64,000 nt of DNA from Phenylobacterium sp. J426 (GTDB lineage: Bacteria; Pseudomonadota; Alphaproteobacteria; Caulobacterales; Caulobacteraceae): the NCBI RefSeq assembly GCF_024699945.1, contig NZ_JAJOMY010000002.1, positions 124,001 through 188,000 of the forward strand. Direction: 5' to 3'. A program made the translations under genes and the position numbers. A model generated the notes under the pieces. It did no database searches. It was given only the letters and a program-made list of their open reading frames with translations, and was not told where the DNA came from. Each line of letters begins with the position of its first letter. Position 1 is the first letter of the stretch. Below, piece after piece: positions 20,569 through 30,640 of the stretch.

Positions 20569-20783
20569 TGCCTTGCGGGTCTGGAAGATCGGGGCGCGCG
20601 GGACACTAGTTCGCATTCACCGCAGAGCCAAGGCGTAGCTCCGCGCCCAGCGAAGGATCCGCACCTGCGTCGCTAAGCTGACCAGGCATTCCCGGCGCGC
20701 CGCGCTCAGGCTGGGCCTGTCTCCTCATCAAGACTGACGACGCCGCCGATCTCACCCGCTAGGACGGAGCCGCAGACTGAGGC

Positions 20784-20809
20784 GGAACGCCCACCGGCCG
20801 TCCCGGGTT
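20784..20809 (+). promoter_or_regulatory. Possible EcfG-type promoter (GGAAC-N17-GGTT)
   Basis: GGAAC at 20784-20788 and GGTT at 20806-20809 are 17 nt apart, ending 30 nt before the ATG of the small gene at 20839. It differs by one base from the CGTT consensus, the same variant as at 4195 and 29330. Confidence 0.4.
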
Positions 20810-20838
20810 GAACGCTATCATTCAGCAAGCCGCCCGCG

Positions 20839-21042
20839 ATGTCCCGCACTGCGTACCAGGTCCCGCTGCAGATAACCGTCGTCGAGGGCGACGTCGTGTT
20901 CCTCGGACCCGGCAACGTGCACGGCGCACTCACGCCGACCGCCGCCAGGCTGAGCGCCACCGCCCTCCTGGAAGCAGCGGATCGCGCCGAGACAGGGCTC
21001 GACGTGGATCTCGAACCGAAGGCGTTCCCGAACCGACGATAG
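20839..21042 (+). CDS. Small conserved-type hypothetical protein
   Basis: A 67-residue protein that begins MSRTAYQVPLQITVVEGDVV and continues with a GPGNVHGALTPTAAR segment and an acidic tail. The pattern (two beta strands, then an Ala-rich helix) is typical of short alphaproteobacterial orphan proteins. The promoter-like element just upstream suggests stress control. No biochemical function can be given. Confidence 0.6.
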   Translation: MSRTAYQVPLQITVVEGDVVFLGPGNVHGALTPTAARLSATALLEAADRAETGLDVDLEPKAFPNRR

Positions 21043-21322
21043 CCGTCAGCGGCGGCCGGTCTCCGCCCCTGCGGCCCGGATGCCATCGCCCGGACCAGTT
21101 GCCCATGGTCCGGGCGACCCCGCGTGACACCCCCGCGTCGCGGCGCAGCTTTCCCCGAATGTCGCGGGGCGGTCAAGACGAACGGCAAGGGCGTTCGGCA
21201 CGAAAGCGTGCCGGCGACCGGGATCAAACGTCTGCGAGGTTTGAACCGCCATGGCGCTGCCGCGCTGTGACGATTGGGAATTCGTGCCGATGACCAGAGA
21301 CACGCGGAGCCAGGAACCGGAG

Positions 21323-21493
21323 ATGACAATCGTGCTGCGGGTCAGGAATTCAATAGGCGGTTGGATCGTGCAGGACGGGGCGACGATGGGCCCGTTCCTC
21401 GTCAAGGAGCAGGCCCTGCATCTGGCCCATGGCATGGCCGCCGCGATCCGCCGCAACGGCGACCAGGCGGAAGTCATCGTCGAAGACGACTGA
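21323..21493 (+). CDS. Small DUF2188-like protein
   Basis: A 56-residue protein from the ATG at 21323, with AGGAA 6 nt upstream. In-frame starts at 21290 and 21251 would extend it to 67 or 80 residues. It contains GGWIVQDGATMGPFLVKEQA followed by an Ala-rich helix and VIVEDD. This resembles short DUF2188-type proteins that pair a GGW(x)V strand with an A/R-rich helix. The role is unknown. It converges with the large kinase gene to its right. Confidence 0.6.
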   Translation: MTIVLRVRNSIGGWIVQDGATMGPFLVKEQALHLAHGMAAAIRRNGDQAEVIVEDD

Positions 21494-21503
21494 AACGCCC
21501 GCT

Positions 21504-23945
21504 TCAGACGGTGCGGTTCGCCCCCTGGCCATCGAGCACCTGGCGCACCTTGCGCGCCAGCTGCTCCACCGTGAACGGCTTGGACAGGAAGGCGACGTCG
21601 AGGTCCAGCATGCCGTTGTGGACGACGGCGTTGCGGGTATAGCCCGTGGTGTAGAGCACCTTCAGCGTCGGGCGGGCGGCCAACGCTTGCTCGGCCAGGC
21701 GCCGGCCGTTCATGTCGGGCATGACGATGTCGGTGAAGAGCAGGTCCACGCGCGGCTGTATCGCCAGCTGCTCCAGCGCCTGGGCGCCATCGGACGCCTG
21801 CACGACCGTGTAGCCAAGCTCCCGCAGCACATCGACGGACAGATGCCGCACCTGGGCTTCGTCCTCCACCACGAGGATGATCTCTTCCGGCCGTCCCAGC
21901 GGCAGCTCGCTCCGTTCGGCCTGCGCCTCCATCTTGGCGTCCGGCCCGAACCAGCGCGGCAGGTAGACCTTGATCGTAGTGCCTTCTCCCGGCTCTGAGT
22001 AGATCTTCACGTGGCCGCCGGACTGTTTCACGAAGCCGTAGACCTGGCTCAGGCCCAGCCCGGTCCCCTTGCCCACCCCCTTGGTCGTGTAGAACGGATC
22101 GAAGGCCCGCTCCGCCACCTCCGGCGTCATGCCCGTGCCCGTGTCGGTCAGGCAGATCGTCACATACTGACCCGCGCTCACCTCCGAATGCGCCGCCGCA
22201 TAGGCCTCGTCGAGATGGGTGTTCAGCGTCTCGATGGTCAGCCGCCCGCCGTCCGGCATGGCGTCGCGGGCGTTCACCGCCAGGTTGAGGATGGCGTTCT
22301 CCAGTTCGCCGGCGTCGGCGTAGGTGCGCCAAAGGCCGCCCGCCAGCACCGTCTCGACCCGGACCTGCTCGCCCAGCGAGCGGCGCAGCAGCTCGGACAT
22401 GCCGCTGACCAGCTTGTTGGCGTCGATCGGCATGGGACTGAGCGGCTGCTGGCGCGAGAACGCCAGGAGGCGCGCCGTCAGCATCGCCGCGCGGCTGGCG
22501 CCTTCCGACGCATTGGCGAGACACTGGACGATGCGGGCGTCTTCGTCTCCGGTAAGCCTTCGGCGCGCCATATCCAGGCTGCCGACGATCACCGCCAGCA
22601 TGTTGTTGAAGTCGTGAGCGATGCCGCCGGTCAGCTGGCCGATGGCCTCGATCTTCTGCATCTGCCGCACCTGCGCCTCCGCGCTTTCGCGACGGCGCAT
22701 CTCCTGCTGCAGAACCGCGTTCGCCCCCGCGAGCTCTCGCGTGCGGTCCTCGACCCGGGTCTCCAGGCTGCCGGCGAGCGCCTGAAGGTCTTCGCGGGCC
22801 TGCTCCAGCGAGGCCGCCGAGCGCCCCTGGGCAAAGGACGCGCCGGCGAGGACCAGCGTCAACAGGAGGCCCGCGCCGGCGGCCCAGGGCGCAGCCGAAC
22901 TGCTGGCGAAGCCCGGCCGGGCCTGCACCACGACCGCCCAGGTCCGCCCGCCGACGTCGAGCGAGCGCACGGTTTGCCGCGTGGCGCGGCCAGGCTCGAG
23001 GGCCGTGGCGTAGAGCAGATCGGCTTGCCGGACGACACCGTCGTAGATCGCCACGTCGACCAGGCGGTCTGCGGTCGACGGGAAGACGGCGCCCAGCAGA
23101 TCGTGCGTTCGAAGGGGGCTATAGACGAAACCGCGCAGGCGCCGGGCGCGCTCCGATGGCGAGGCCGGGACCACGCCTTCGGCATAGACCGGCAGGTAGA
23201 TCAGGAAGCCGGGTTGCTTCCGGGCTTCGATCTCCTGCACCAGCAGGACCCGCCCGGAGGCTGCCGCCTGACCGCTGTCGCGGGCCTTCGCCATGGCCGC
23301 GCGGCGCGTGGGCTCGGTGAACATGTCATAGCCGAGCGCGGCGCGATTGCGATCGTTGAGCGGGCTCAAGAAGACGATGCTGTGGTAGATGGGGCGAGGC
23401 CCCGCCGGCCACACCTTGAAATCGGTAAGCCCCTCGCCACGCATCTGGCGCTCCAGCGCGCGCCGCTCGGCCTCACCGGTCGCGACTTCCGAATAGCCGA
23501 TCCCCAGGACGCCCGCATACCGGCTGCCGAGGCCCAGCTGCGCGGCGTAATCGGCAAAGTCCCGCGCCGTCACCTCGTCGCTGCCGGCGAAAAGGCCGAC
23601 CCCGCCGCGAAGCAGCGCGATGTGGGTCTCGATCCGATCCGCCAGCCGGGCGATGGCGAGATCGACCTCGGCCTCGAAACGGGCGTCGTCCTTCGCTCGG
23701 CCCGCCTGCCAGAGCTGGCCGGCGACCAACAGCGTCGCCAAGACCCCGACCAGCAGGGTCACGCCGGCCAGGGTCTGATGCCTCGTGAGTGTAAGGAGCC
23801 GCCGGCGATGCACGGCGCGTTCTGAGAGGACCTGCAAGAGGCTGTCAAGGTGAGGCCCGACATAGGGCTTTCGTCCCTGTTCCGACGGTGTGACGGCTAC
23901 GCGGCGGCTCTGAACGACCTCGGACCGCCAACTCACCGCGCCCAT
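21504..23945 (-). CDS. CHASE-domain hybrid histidine kinase
   Basis: A membrane segment (GVTLLVGVLATLLVAGQLW) leads into a CHASE sensor domain (RIETHIALLRGGVGLFAG, GIGYSEVA), then a second membrane segment, a coiled coil, HisKA (GGIAHDFNNMLAV), HATPase (DTGTGM, GKGTGLGLSQVYGF) and a C-terminal receiver (VVEDEAQVRH, LFTDIVMPD). CHASE domains bind small extracellular ligands. The start is unsure: the frame is open rightward into the CheC gene only because of a C6 run. A start at 23945 or at a GTG/TTG near 23830 is likely. It shares the HisKA-HATPase-REC tail with the kinases at 16274 and 24771. Confidence 0.8.
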   Translation of the reverse strand: MGAVSWRSEVVQSRRVAVTPSEQGRKPYVGPHLDSLLQVLSERAVHRRRLLTLTRHQTLAGVTLLVGVLATLLVAGQLWQAGRAKDDARFEAEVDLAIARLADRIETHIALLRGGVGLFAGSDEVTARDFADYAAQLGLGSRYAGVLGIGYSEVATGEAERRALERQMRGEGLTDFKVWPAGPRPIYHSIVFLSPLNDRNRAALGYDMFTEPTRRAAMAKARDSGQAAASGRVLLVQEIEARKQPGFLIYLPVYAEGVVPASPSERARRLRGFVYSPLRTHDLLGAVFPSTADRLVDVAIYDGVVRQADLLYATALEPGRATRQTVRSLDVGGRTWAVVVQARPGFASSSAAPWAAGAGLLLTLVLAGASFAQGRSAASLEQAREDLQALAGSLETRVEDRTRELAGANAVLQQEMRRRESAEAQVRQMQKIEAIGQLTGGIAHDFNNMLAVIVGSLDMARRRLTGDEDARIVQCLANASEGASRAAMLTARLLAFSRQQPLSPMPIDANKLVSGMSELLRRSLGEQVRVETVLAGGLWRTYADAGELENAILNLAVNARDAMPDGGRLTIETLNTHLDEAYAAAHSEVSAGQYVTICLTDTGTGMTPEVAERAFDPFYTTKGVGKGTGLGLSQVYGFVKQSGGHVKIYSEPGEGTTIKVYLPRWFGPDAKMEAQAERSELPLGRPEEIILVVEDEAQVRHLSVDVLRELGYTVVQASDGAQALEQLAIQPRVDLLFTDIVMPDMNGRRLAEQALAARPTLKVLYTTGYTRNAVVHNGMLDLDVAFLSKPFTVEQLARKVRQVLDGQGANRTV

Positions 23946-23998
23946 TAGCCTGGCGCCTCGCCTGCCCTGCGCAGCGCTTGGTCGATTACACCTGCCTT

Positions 23999-24611
23999 TC
24001 AGGCTGGCGGCGCTACTGCCCCCCGTCCGCACAAGGAACTCGCGGACCACCAACCTGAGGGCCGCAAGACTGGATAGCCCCAGGACCATGGCGAAGTAGC
24101 CGCGCACGTGGACGCCTGCGATGCTGAAGTTCATGTAGATCAACAGCACCGCGCCATCAGCCGCAGCAAAGAGGTCGGACGGCGCCCCCTCCACGGTTTG
24201 CGGCAGCCCGACGTCGAAGTCGCGCCGCAGCATGTTGCCGATGGTGCTCAGGAACCCCATCAACACAACGTTGCCGATTTCCTTCAAGGCGTCGTCAGCG
24301 AGCGCTTCGCGCGCGTCGGCGCTTACGTCCTCACCGATGACGGCCCGTAGGAGGCCGGGCAGTGAGGCGTCCGGGAAGACAAGCAGGGTTTCGCCCGCGA
24401 CGGCGCCATCGAACACTTGGCGCACAGCGACGAGCTCGTGCAATCCGAGCCGGACCAGCGTCTCGCGGGCCTCAGCGCTGCTCGCGACCGAGATCGCCGG
24501 AACGCTCAGCTCGACCAAACTACCGACCATCCCGCCCAACCGCGTTGCGGCGCCGCTCACGGCGATGTTGACGAGTTCGGTCAGCGCGTCAGTTTCCAGG
24601 TCGTCGAACAT
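23999..24611 (-). CDS. cheC: CheC-like phosphatase
   Basis: About 204 residues from the ATG at 24611 (MFDDLETDALTELVN). Both CheC phosphatase signatures (ExxN) are present, in LTELVNIAVSGAATRL and LKEIGNVVLMGFLST. CheC removes phosphate from CheY-like receivers. As written, the frame runs on into the CHASE kinase. With C6 at 24019-24024 read as C5, it ends at a stop at 23999-24001 after ...VRTGAVAPPA, which matches normal CheC length. It may act on the many receivers encoded nearby. No CheD partner is seen. Confidence 0.75.
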
Positions 24612-24770
24612 TGCGCGTCCACAGCGGGGCGCCGACTTAGGAGCCCGGCGCAGGCGACACAAGTGTCGCCGGCGAAATCCCCTTCTTGGCGAACGGGTCC
24701 GACCCTAAGGAAAGGGTTCGGCGTTGCCGTAGTTGCATCGCTATATAGCTCGACACCTGAGGGGCTCAGC

Positions 24771-27700
24771 TTGGCTGAAGGAAGTAACGGAAGCGCGCCG
24801 CCCGGCGGCGGCGAAGCTGAGCGCATCGCCGCGCTGCAGGCTGAGATCGCGCGCCTGAAGGGCAGCGAGCTTCTCCACCGCACCATTGTCGAGAGCGCGA
24901 CGGACTTCGCCATTCTCACGCTCGATGTGGACGGCGTCGTCACCAGCTGGAATCCGGGCGCGGAGAACCTCCTGGGCTGGTCGTCGGCGGAGATGGTTGG
25001 GCGCGACGGGGCGGACATCTTCACCCCCCGAGGACCGGGAACGCGGCGCGCCACAGGCCGAAATGCTGATGGCGGGCGATCTGGGCCGCGCCGAAGACCG
25101 GCGCTGGCACGTCCGGAAGGACGGGTCACGCTTCTGGGCGAACGGCCTGATGATGCCCCTGCGGGACGGCTCCTCCGGCTTCCTGAAGATCCTTCGCGAC
25201 GAGACCGCGCGCCACGAGATCAACGAGCGTTTGCGGGCGAGCGAGGTGTTCGCCAGGGCTCTGTTCGAAAGCAGCGCCGATTGCGTGAAGACCTTGGACC
25301 TGGAAGGTCGCCTGACCGCCATGAACGGTCCCGGCCTCTGCCTCATGCAGATCGAGGACTTCGGCAGGTTGGTCGGCCAGCCTTGGGCCGAACTCTGGCC
25401 GAACGACCTGCGGCCGGAGGTGCGTCGGGCGGTCGCCGAGGCGCGTGCGGGCCGCCTGGGCCGCTTCTACGGCTTCTGCCCGACCGCCAAGGGGACGCCC
25501 AAATGGTGGGATGTCCAGGTCTCGGCCGTGCCGGACGCCGACGGCAACCCGCACTTCCTGCTGTCGGTCTCGCGCGACATGACCGAACGGGCCACGGATC
25601 AGCTGGCGCTCGGGGAGAGCGAAGCCCGCTTCCGCAACATGGCCGACCATGCGCCGGTCATGATGTGGGTGACCGATCCGAACGGCTACTGCACCTACCT
25701 GAACCGGGGCTGGTACGAATTCACCGGCCAGACGCAGGCGGAGGCTGAAGGCTTCGGCTGGCTCGACGCCACACATCCTGACGACAGGGCGCTGGCCGAA
25801 CAGGCCTTCGTTTCGGCCAACGCCGCACAGGCGCCGTTCCGGATCGAATATCGTCTCCGCCGCGCGGACGGGACCTACCACTGGGCGATCGATGCCGCGT
25901 CGCCCCGCTTCGGCGAGAACCGCGAGTTCCTAGGCTATGTGGGCTCGGTGATCGACATCCAGGAGCGCCGGGAGGCGGAGGAACAGGTCCGCCGGAGCAA
26001 CGCCCGCTTCCGCGCGGCGATCGACGCCGTGCAGGGCGTGCTCTGGACCAACAACGCCCTGGGGCAGATGGAGGGCGAGCAGCCGGCCTGGGCGGCGCTC
26101 ACGGGGCAGAGTCTCGAAGACTACCAGGGCTACGGCTGGGCCAAGGCGGTGCACCCTGAGGACGCCGAGCCCACCGTCACGGCATGGAACGCCGCCGTCC
26201 AGGAGCGACGCACATTCGTCTTCGAGCATCGCGTCCGCTGCGCCGACGGGGCCTACCGCACCTTCTCGATCCGAGCGGTGCCGCTTCTCAGCGATGAAGG
26301 CCTCGTGCAGGAGTGGGTCGGCGTCCACACGGACATCACGGAGCGCCGCGAGGCCGAGGCGCGCCTGCGGGACCTCAACCAGACCCTGGAGGCGAGGGTC
26401 GAGCAGGCCATCGCCGAGCGCGACCGGACCTGGAACAACTCCCGTGACCTGCTCCTGGTGGTCGGCATCGACGGCGTGTTCCGCGCCGTGAACCCCGCAT
26501 GGAACGCCATCCTCGGCTGGCGCTCCGAGGATCTGGTCGGCCGAAGCTATCTCGACTTCATCCATCCCGACGACCACCCGTCGAGCGAGGACGCCCTGGC
26601 GACTGCCTCCGCGGAGGATCTGCCGGTCTACGAGAACCGCTACCGTCACTGGGACGGCTCGTACCGCTGGATCTCATGGGTGGCGGCGCCGGAAGGCGAT
26701 CTCATCTACGCCAGCGGCCGGGACGTGACGGCCGACAAGGAAAAGCAGGCGGAACTCGACGCAGCCCAGGACCAACTGCGGCAGGCCCAGAAGATGGAAG
26801 CCGTCGGCCAGCTCACCGGCGGCATCGCCCATGACTTCAACAATCTGCTCACCGGCGTCATCGGCTCGCTCGACATGCTGCAGCGGCGGATCAGCCAGGG
26901 TCAGCTCGACAAGGTGGAGCGCTATGCGACATCGGCCATGTCGTCGGCGAACCGCGCCGCAGCCCTGACGCACCGGCTGCTGGCCTTCTCGCGCCGGCAG
27001 CCGCTGGACCCCCAGCCGGTCAACGCCAACAGGCTCGTCACCGGCATGGAGGAGCTGCTGCGGCGCTCTCTCGGCGAAACCGTTCGGCTGGACATCGTGA
27101 CCGCCGGCGGCCTGTGGCTGACCAAGTGCGATCCCCACCAACTGGAGAACGCCATCCTCAACCTGGCCATCAATGGCCGGGACGCCATGCCGACGGGCGG
27201 GACGATCACCATCGAGACCTGCAACGCCCACCTGGACAACGCCTACGCGGCCCGCAGCCGGGAGGTGCGGCCGGGGCAGTATGTCTGCATCTGCGTGACC
27301 GACACCGGCGCGGGGATGCCCGCCGATGTTGTCGCCAAGGCCTTCGAGCCGTTCTTCACCACCAAGCCGATCGGTCAGGGCACCGGCCTTGGCCTTTCGA
27401 TGATCTATGGCTTCGCCCGTCAGTCCGAAGGCTATGTGAAGATCTATTCCGAGCTCGAGAAGGGCACGACCGTGAAGCTCTACCTGCCCCGCTACTACGG
27501 CGAAGGCGAGGAAGCGGACCTGGAAGTCGGAGGTCTACGGGAAGAACACCGTTCCGAGCACGGCGAGGTCGTCCTCGTCGTTGAAGACGAGACCGCGGTG
27601 CGCGACCTGATCGTCGATGTGCTGGAGGAGCTCGGCTACCGCGCGGTGGAAGCCGCGGACGGCCCCGCCGGGCTTAAGCTCGTCCAGTCGGACATGCGGA

Positions 27701-27933
27701 TCGACCTGCTGGTCACGGACGTGGGCCTACCGGGCCTGAACGGCCGACAGCTCGCAGACGCGGCCCGCGAACTTCGGCCGGAACTGAAGGTGCTGTTCAT
27801 GACCGGCTATGCCGAGAACGCGACCATCGCGAACGGCTTCCTGGAGCCCGGGATGCAGATGATCACCAAGCCTTTCGCCATCGAAGCCATAGCGACGCGC
27901 ATCCGCGACATGATCGAGGCGAAGCCCCGCTGA
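24771..27933 (+). CDS. Multi-PAS hybrid histidine kinase (frameshifted)
   Basis: About 1053 residues from a TTG at 24771, chosen because GAGGGG sits 6 nt upstream. Five PAS units follow, the third (MADHAPVMMWVTDPNGYC) nearly repeating the PAS of the kinase at 16274-20568. Then come HisKA (GGIAHDFNNLLTGV), HATPase (DTGAGM, GQGTGLGLSM) and a receiver (VVEDETAVRD, LVTDVGLPG). C6 at 25024-25029 must be read as C5 to join DGADIFTP to EDRERGAPQA. No membrane segment is visible, so it is a cytosolic sensor. It is divergent from cheC. Confidence 0.85.
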
Positions 27934-28103
27934 GCTGAGCTTGCGGGTTCAGGTGTGCGAGACAGAGGCCGGCGCTCCGGGTCAGAAACCGCGACCGATC
28001 GGCGCGCCTCGCGAAGGCGCGGCGACCGTTGACGCCCTAAGCGAAGCCTAGCATCAGGAGGAGTGCTCCGATCCCGGACAGTCGGAGCGGCTAGAGGGTG
28101 TTC

Positions 28104-28460
28104 ATGGGGTCGGCAGCAAATCCCGCGCACGCGCTGATCATCGAGGACGAGGCGCTAATCGCACTTGAGATCGAGCACTTGCTGCGCGAGATCGGCTACA
28201 GTTCGTTCGACTGGGCCGACAGCCCGCCGGCGGCGCTGGCGGCCGCGCGGGCGCGGCGGCCTGCGCTGATCACAGCCGACATCAGGATCATCGGCGGGAC
28301 CGGGGTGGAAGCCGTGGACGCCATCCATCGCGAGCTCGGCGAAATCCCGGCGGTCTTCGTCACCGCCAACCCCGACATGGTGCGCGGCCGACCGGCCGCC
28401 AAGGTGATTCCCAAGCCGATTCATCCTCGCCGCCTGCAGGAGGCCTGCGCTGCCGCCTGA
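28104..28460 (+). CDS. Single-domain response regulator
   Basis: A 118-residue receiver beginning MGSAANPAHALIIEDEALIA. The acceptor region reads LITADIRIIGGTG, and KPIHPRRL carries the conserved Lys. The ATG at 28104 has AGAGGG 5 nt upstream. It follows the multi-PAS kinase in the same direction after 170 bp and is a plausible partner. There is no output domain. Confidence 0.8.
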   Translation: MGSAANPAHALIIEDEALIALEIEHLLREIGYSSFDWADSPPAALAAARARRPALITADIRIIGGTGVEAVDAIHRELGEIPAVFVTANPDMVRGRPAAKVIPKPIHPRRLQEACAAA

Positions 28461-28474
28461 GCGTGGCCCCAGCC

Positions 28475-29179
28475 TCAGATCGGAAGCGCCTCAAGCTTGC
28501 GGCGGAACGCCTCGAGGTCCCGCAGGCAGACGGCCGCCGCCTCTCTCAGCGCGTCGACATCCAGGAGTTCGACCCGGCCCCGTAGGGTCCTGATCACCCC
28601 ACGGGACGCAAACTGGCTCGCCGCCTGAGTGACCGTCGTCCGCTGCATGCCCAGCATCTCCGCCAAGAACTCCTGCGTGAGCGGCACGACCCGCCCGTCG
28701 CCGCCCCGCTCGCGGGCCAACAGCAGGAGCATGGCCAACCGCGCCTCGGCCGAGGCGAAGGCGGCGCAGGCAATCCAGTTCTCGTGTTCGGCGCTTCGGA
28801 TCGCGGCGTAGCGCTGGAACGCGGCGCGCGCGCGGGCCTCGACCTCAAGGGCTTCGACGAGGAGCTCGGCCGCCAGGCGAAGGCCCGCGCCGGGCGCCTG
28901 CACCCGGAAGGTGCTGAACACCGGCGCGCGTCCGGCGGCCTCGACGATGCCCACGCCGCCCTCGGCGCCTATCAGCGAAACGCCGGCGACACGCCCCTCC
29001 GCCGACGCGACCGTCTGGGCGACCAGGCCAACCAACGGGAAGATCACATGGCTGGGACGTTCCCCCGGCTGCAGCAGCGCCTGCCCAGTTTGCAGCCGCA
29101 CCGGCTCCGCGCGGGCGAGCAGCGGCGCAGCCTCGCCGATGGCCAACACCCGAAGCAGGCCGTTGGCCCCGAACTGCAT
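28475..29179 (-). CDS. Crp/Fnr-family transcription regulator
   Basis: About 234 residues from the ATG at 29179. The N-terminal cyclic-nucleotide-binding-like fold has LQPGERPSHVIFPLVGLVAQ. The C-terminal winged helix contains LTQEFLAEMLGMQRTTVTQA. No cysteine cluster is seen. It belongs to the branch with a PxSHVYFP-type motif common in rhizobia and Caulobacterales. An in-frame extension to 29329 lacks coding character. It faces the receiver gene at 28104-28460 tail to tail. Confidence 0.82.
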   Translation of the reverse strand: MQFGANGLLRVLAIGEAAPLLARAEPVRLQTGQALLQPGERPSHVIFPLVGLVAQTVASAEGRVAGVSLIGAEGGVGIVEAAGRAPVFSTFRVQAPGAGLRLAAELLVEALEVEARARAAFQRYAAIRSAEHENWIACAAFASAEARLAMLLLLARERGGDGRVVPLTQEFLAEMLGMQRTTVTQAASQFASRGVIRTLRGRVELLDVDALREAAAVCLRDLEAFRRKLEALPI

Positions 29180-29329
29180 GATGATCGCCCTCGCCTTCGG
29201 GACTAAGACCACATGGGCGAAACCTGTCTGTCGCCTAGGCGACCCCTCTTTGGCCGCAACGGGTCTGTTCCCACACCGGGGAAGGTCCCACGTATAGTCG
29301 TTGGACGGCGGTCTCAATTGACAGCCCAC

Positions 29330-29354
29330 GGAACGGCCGGTCCGTCAGGCGGTT
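29330..29354 (+). promoter_or_regulatory. Possible EcfG-type promoter (GGAAC-N16-GGTT)
   Basis: GGAAC at 29330-29334 and GGTT at 29351-29354 are 16 nt apart, 27 nt before the ATG at 29382. It is a one-base variant of the general-stress consensus. Confidence 0.4.
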
Positions 29355-29381
29355 AATCGGCTATCCAAACACGAGCGAGCC

Positions 29382-29576
29382 ATGTCACAGGCCGAACTTC
29401 TGCATAGCCGCCAAACACGTGGCGGCCTGAGGGTGGACACCTACCGGATGCCGAACGGCGGCGCACTGCTGATCCCCACGATCCCCGACTGGGAGCTGCG
29501 CCAGCTGGAGCTAGAGCGGTGGAAGCAGCTGACGCCCGCCGAGCGGCGCGACAACGCCTACCTGCCGCCTGCTTAA
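29382..29576 (+). CDS. Small hypothetical protein
   Basis: A 64-residue protein starting MSQAELLHSRQTRGGLRVDT, with MPNGGALLIPTIPDWELRQL and an ERWKQLTPAERRDNAYLPP tail. The composition and the promoter-like element upstream support a real gene. No family is recognised. Another small frame begins 20 nt after its stop. Confidence 0.6.
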   Translation: MSQAELLHSRQTRGGLRVDTYRMPNGGALLIPTIPDWELRQLELERWKQLTPAERRDNAYLPPA

Positions 29577-29596
29577 GGGCGACTCTCAGGAGAAGC

Positions 29597-29728
29597 GTGA
29601 CAGCGCCGAAGAAGGTGTTCGCCGCCGCGTGCCAGGCAGCGGCAACCCATTTCACGGAGACACACCAGGACGCGTTCCTCGCTTTGCTCTTGGAACATGC
29701 ACGCCCAACTGCGGCACCGGCCCAATGA
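29597..29728 (+). CDS. Small hypothetical protein
   Basis: A 43-residue frame from a GTG at 29597 with a strong AGGAGA ribosome site 5 nt upstream. It reads MTAPKKVFAAACQAAATHFT and ends in an Ala/Pro tail. It is probably co-transcribed with the preceding small gene. The function is unknown. Confidence 0.5.
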   Translation: MTAPKKVFAAACQAAATHFTETHQDAFLALLLEHARPTAAPAQ

Positions 29729-29858
29729 GCGGACGCGCCGAGCCTCCACTTCAAACGCCCTTCCGACCGTGGCGGAGAGGTCACGTGTCGGTAGCGGACC
29801 TTTAGAAGGTCCGCTCGCGGCCGCGACTTCGCTTCGCGACACACCCTGGGGCACAACG

Positions 29859-30176
29859 CTAGTCCTTCGCGCAACTGCTCGTCTGACTGTCTGACGAGCG
29901 CGTCCCTCTGTTGTCGTCGTTAAGCCTGGGATCGCGCGACACCGGCAGGAGCAGGTTCCAAAGGCCGACGACGCCGGCGATTGAAAGGACCAGGGCGACG
30001 AGGGCGCCCCCGAGCACGAAGATCCAGTAGGGGATGAGCGCGGCTCCGGGTGCGCGCACGATGCCGAGCCGCTCCACGTCTCCGGTAACGAAGGCCTCCA
30101 CCGCCAGCACCAGTCCGGTGACGCCGACAAGGGAGCAGGAGAGGCAGACCAACCAGGCTTTCCAAGCGCCACGCAT
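29859..30176 (-). CDS. Small two-helix membrane protein
   Basis: A 105-residue protein from the ATG at 30176, with GGAGG 6 nt upstream. Two hydrophobic segments are clear: WLVCLSCSLVGVTGLVLAV and YWIFVLGGALVALVLSIAGV. A polar, charged C-terminal tail follows. No motif indicates a function. A longer in-frame start at 30326 adds Arg-rich sequence that looks non-coding. Confidence 0.6.
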   Translation of the reverse strand: MRGAWKAWLVCLSCSLVGVTGLVLAVEAFVTGDVERLGIVRAPGAALIPYWIFVLGGALVALVLSIAGVVGLWNLLLPVSRDPRLNDDNRGTRSSDSQTSSCAKD

Positions 30177-30640
30177 CGCACGCCTCCGAGGCGAAAACGC
30201 GCGAACGTTGTATTGGCTCGCCTCCGGCGCGCGCCGGCCCCTCCTCCGGCCAACACGTCTACGCCGACACCGCAGCCACGGTCGCAGCACCGCGCCGCCA
30301 GCCGCGACCCCAAAAAGGCGCGCCATGAATTCGTGCCGGTGGCGCGACGACCATCGTGGCGCACCGGAAGCGCCGCTCGGCCACGCACACGTGATGCGTC
30401 GGACGATCGGCCTACCGGACTGCGAGACGTTAAGCTTGAGGCTGGCGACCCCGGCTATGTCCTCAAGAGCGCCAACGGCAGTACTGCAGCAGCCGTGACT
30501 CCAAACCTGCTGCGAATCTCGTTCGCAGAGTTTGCGGCCGAAGGTGCAAGGGTTTCGGCGACGTTTGCGGATTATGAGTCAGCTGCCACAGGGCCGCAGT
30601 CGCGGGCTTTGGAGTCATCGACACGACGAATGGTGGAAGC
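30177..30640. other. Gene-free stretch left of the recombinase
   Basis: Only weak, unsupported frames are visible. The sequence lies between the small membrane protein and the stop of the first serine recombinase, so it could hold the attachment junction of a mobile element. No repeat or tRNA end was found to prove that. Confidence 0.3.

Noticed and set aside
17356..20676. Two frames of over 540 codons antisense to the giant hybrid kinase
   Set aside because: They are shadows produced by high GC. Their Arg/Gln/His-rich composition and lack of motifs contrast with the clear kinase domains on the minus strand.
22011..23825. A 604-codon frame antisense to the CHASE kinase
   Set aside because: Same shadow effect, with no domain or ribosome site.
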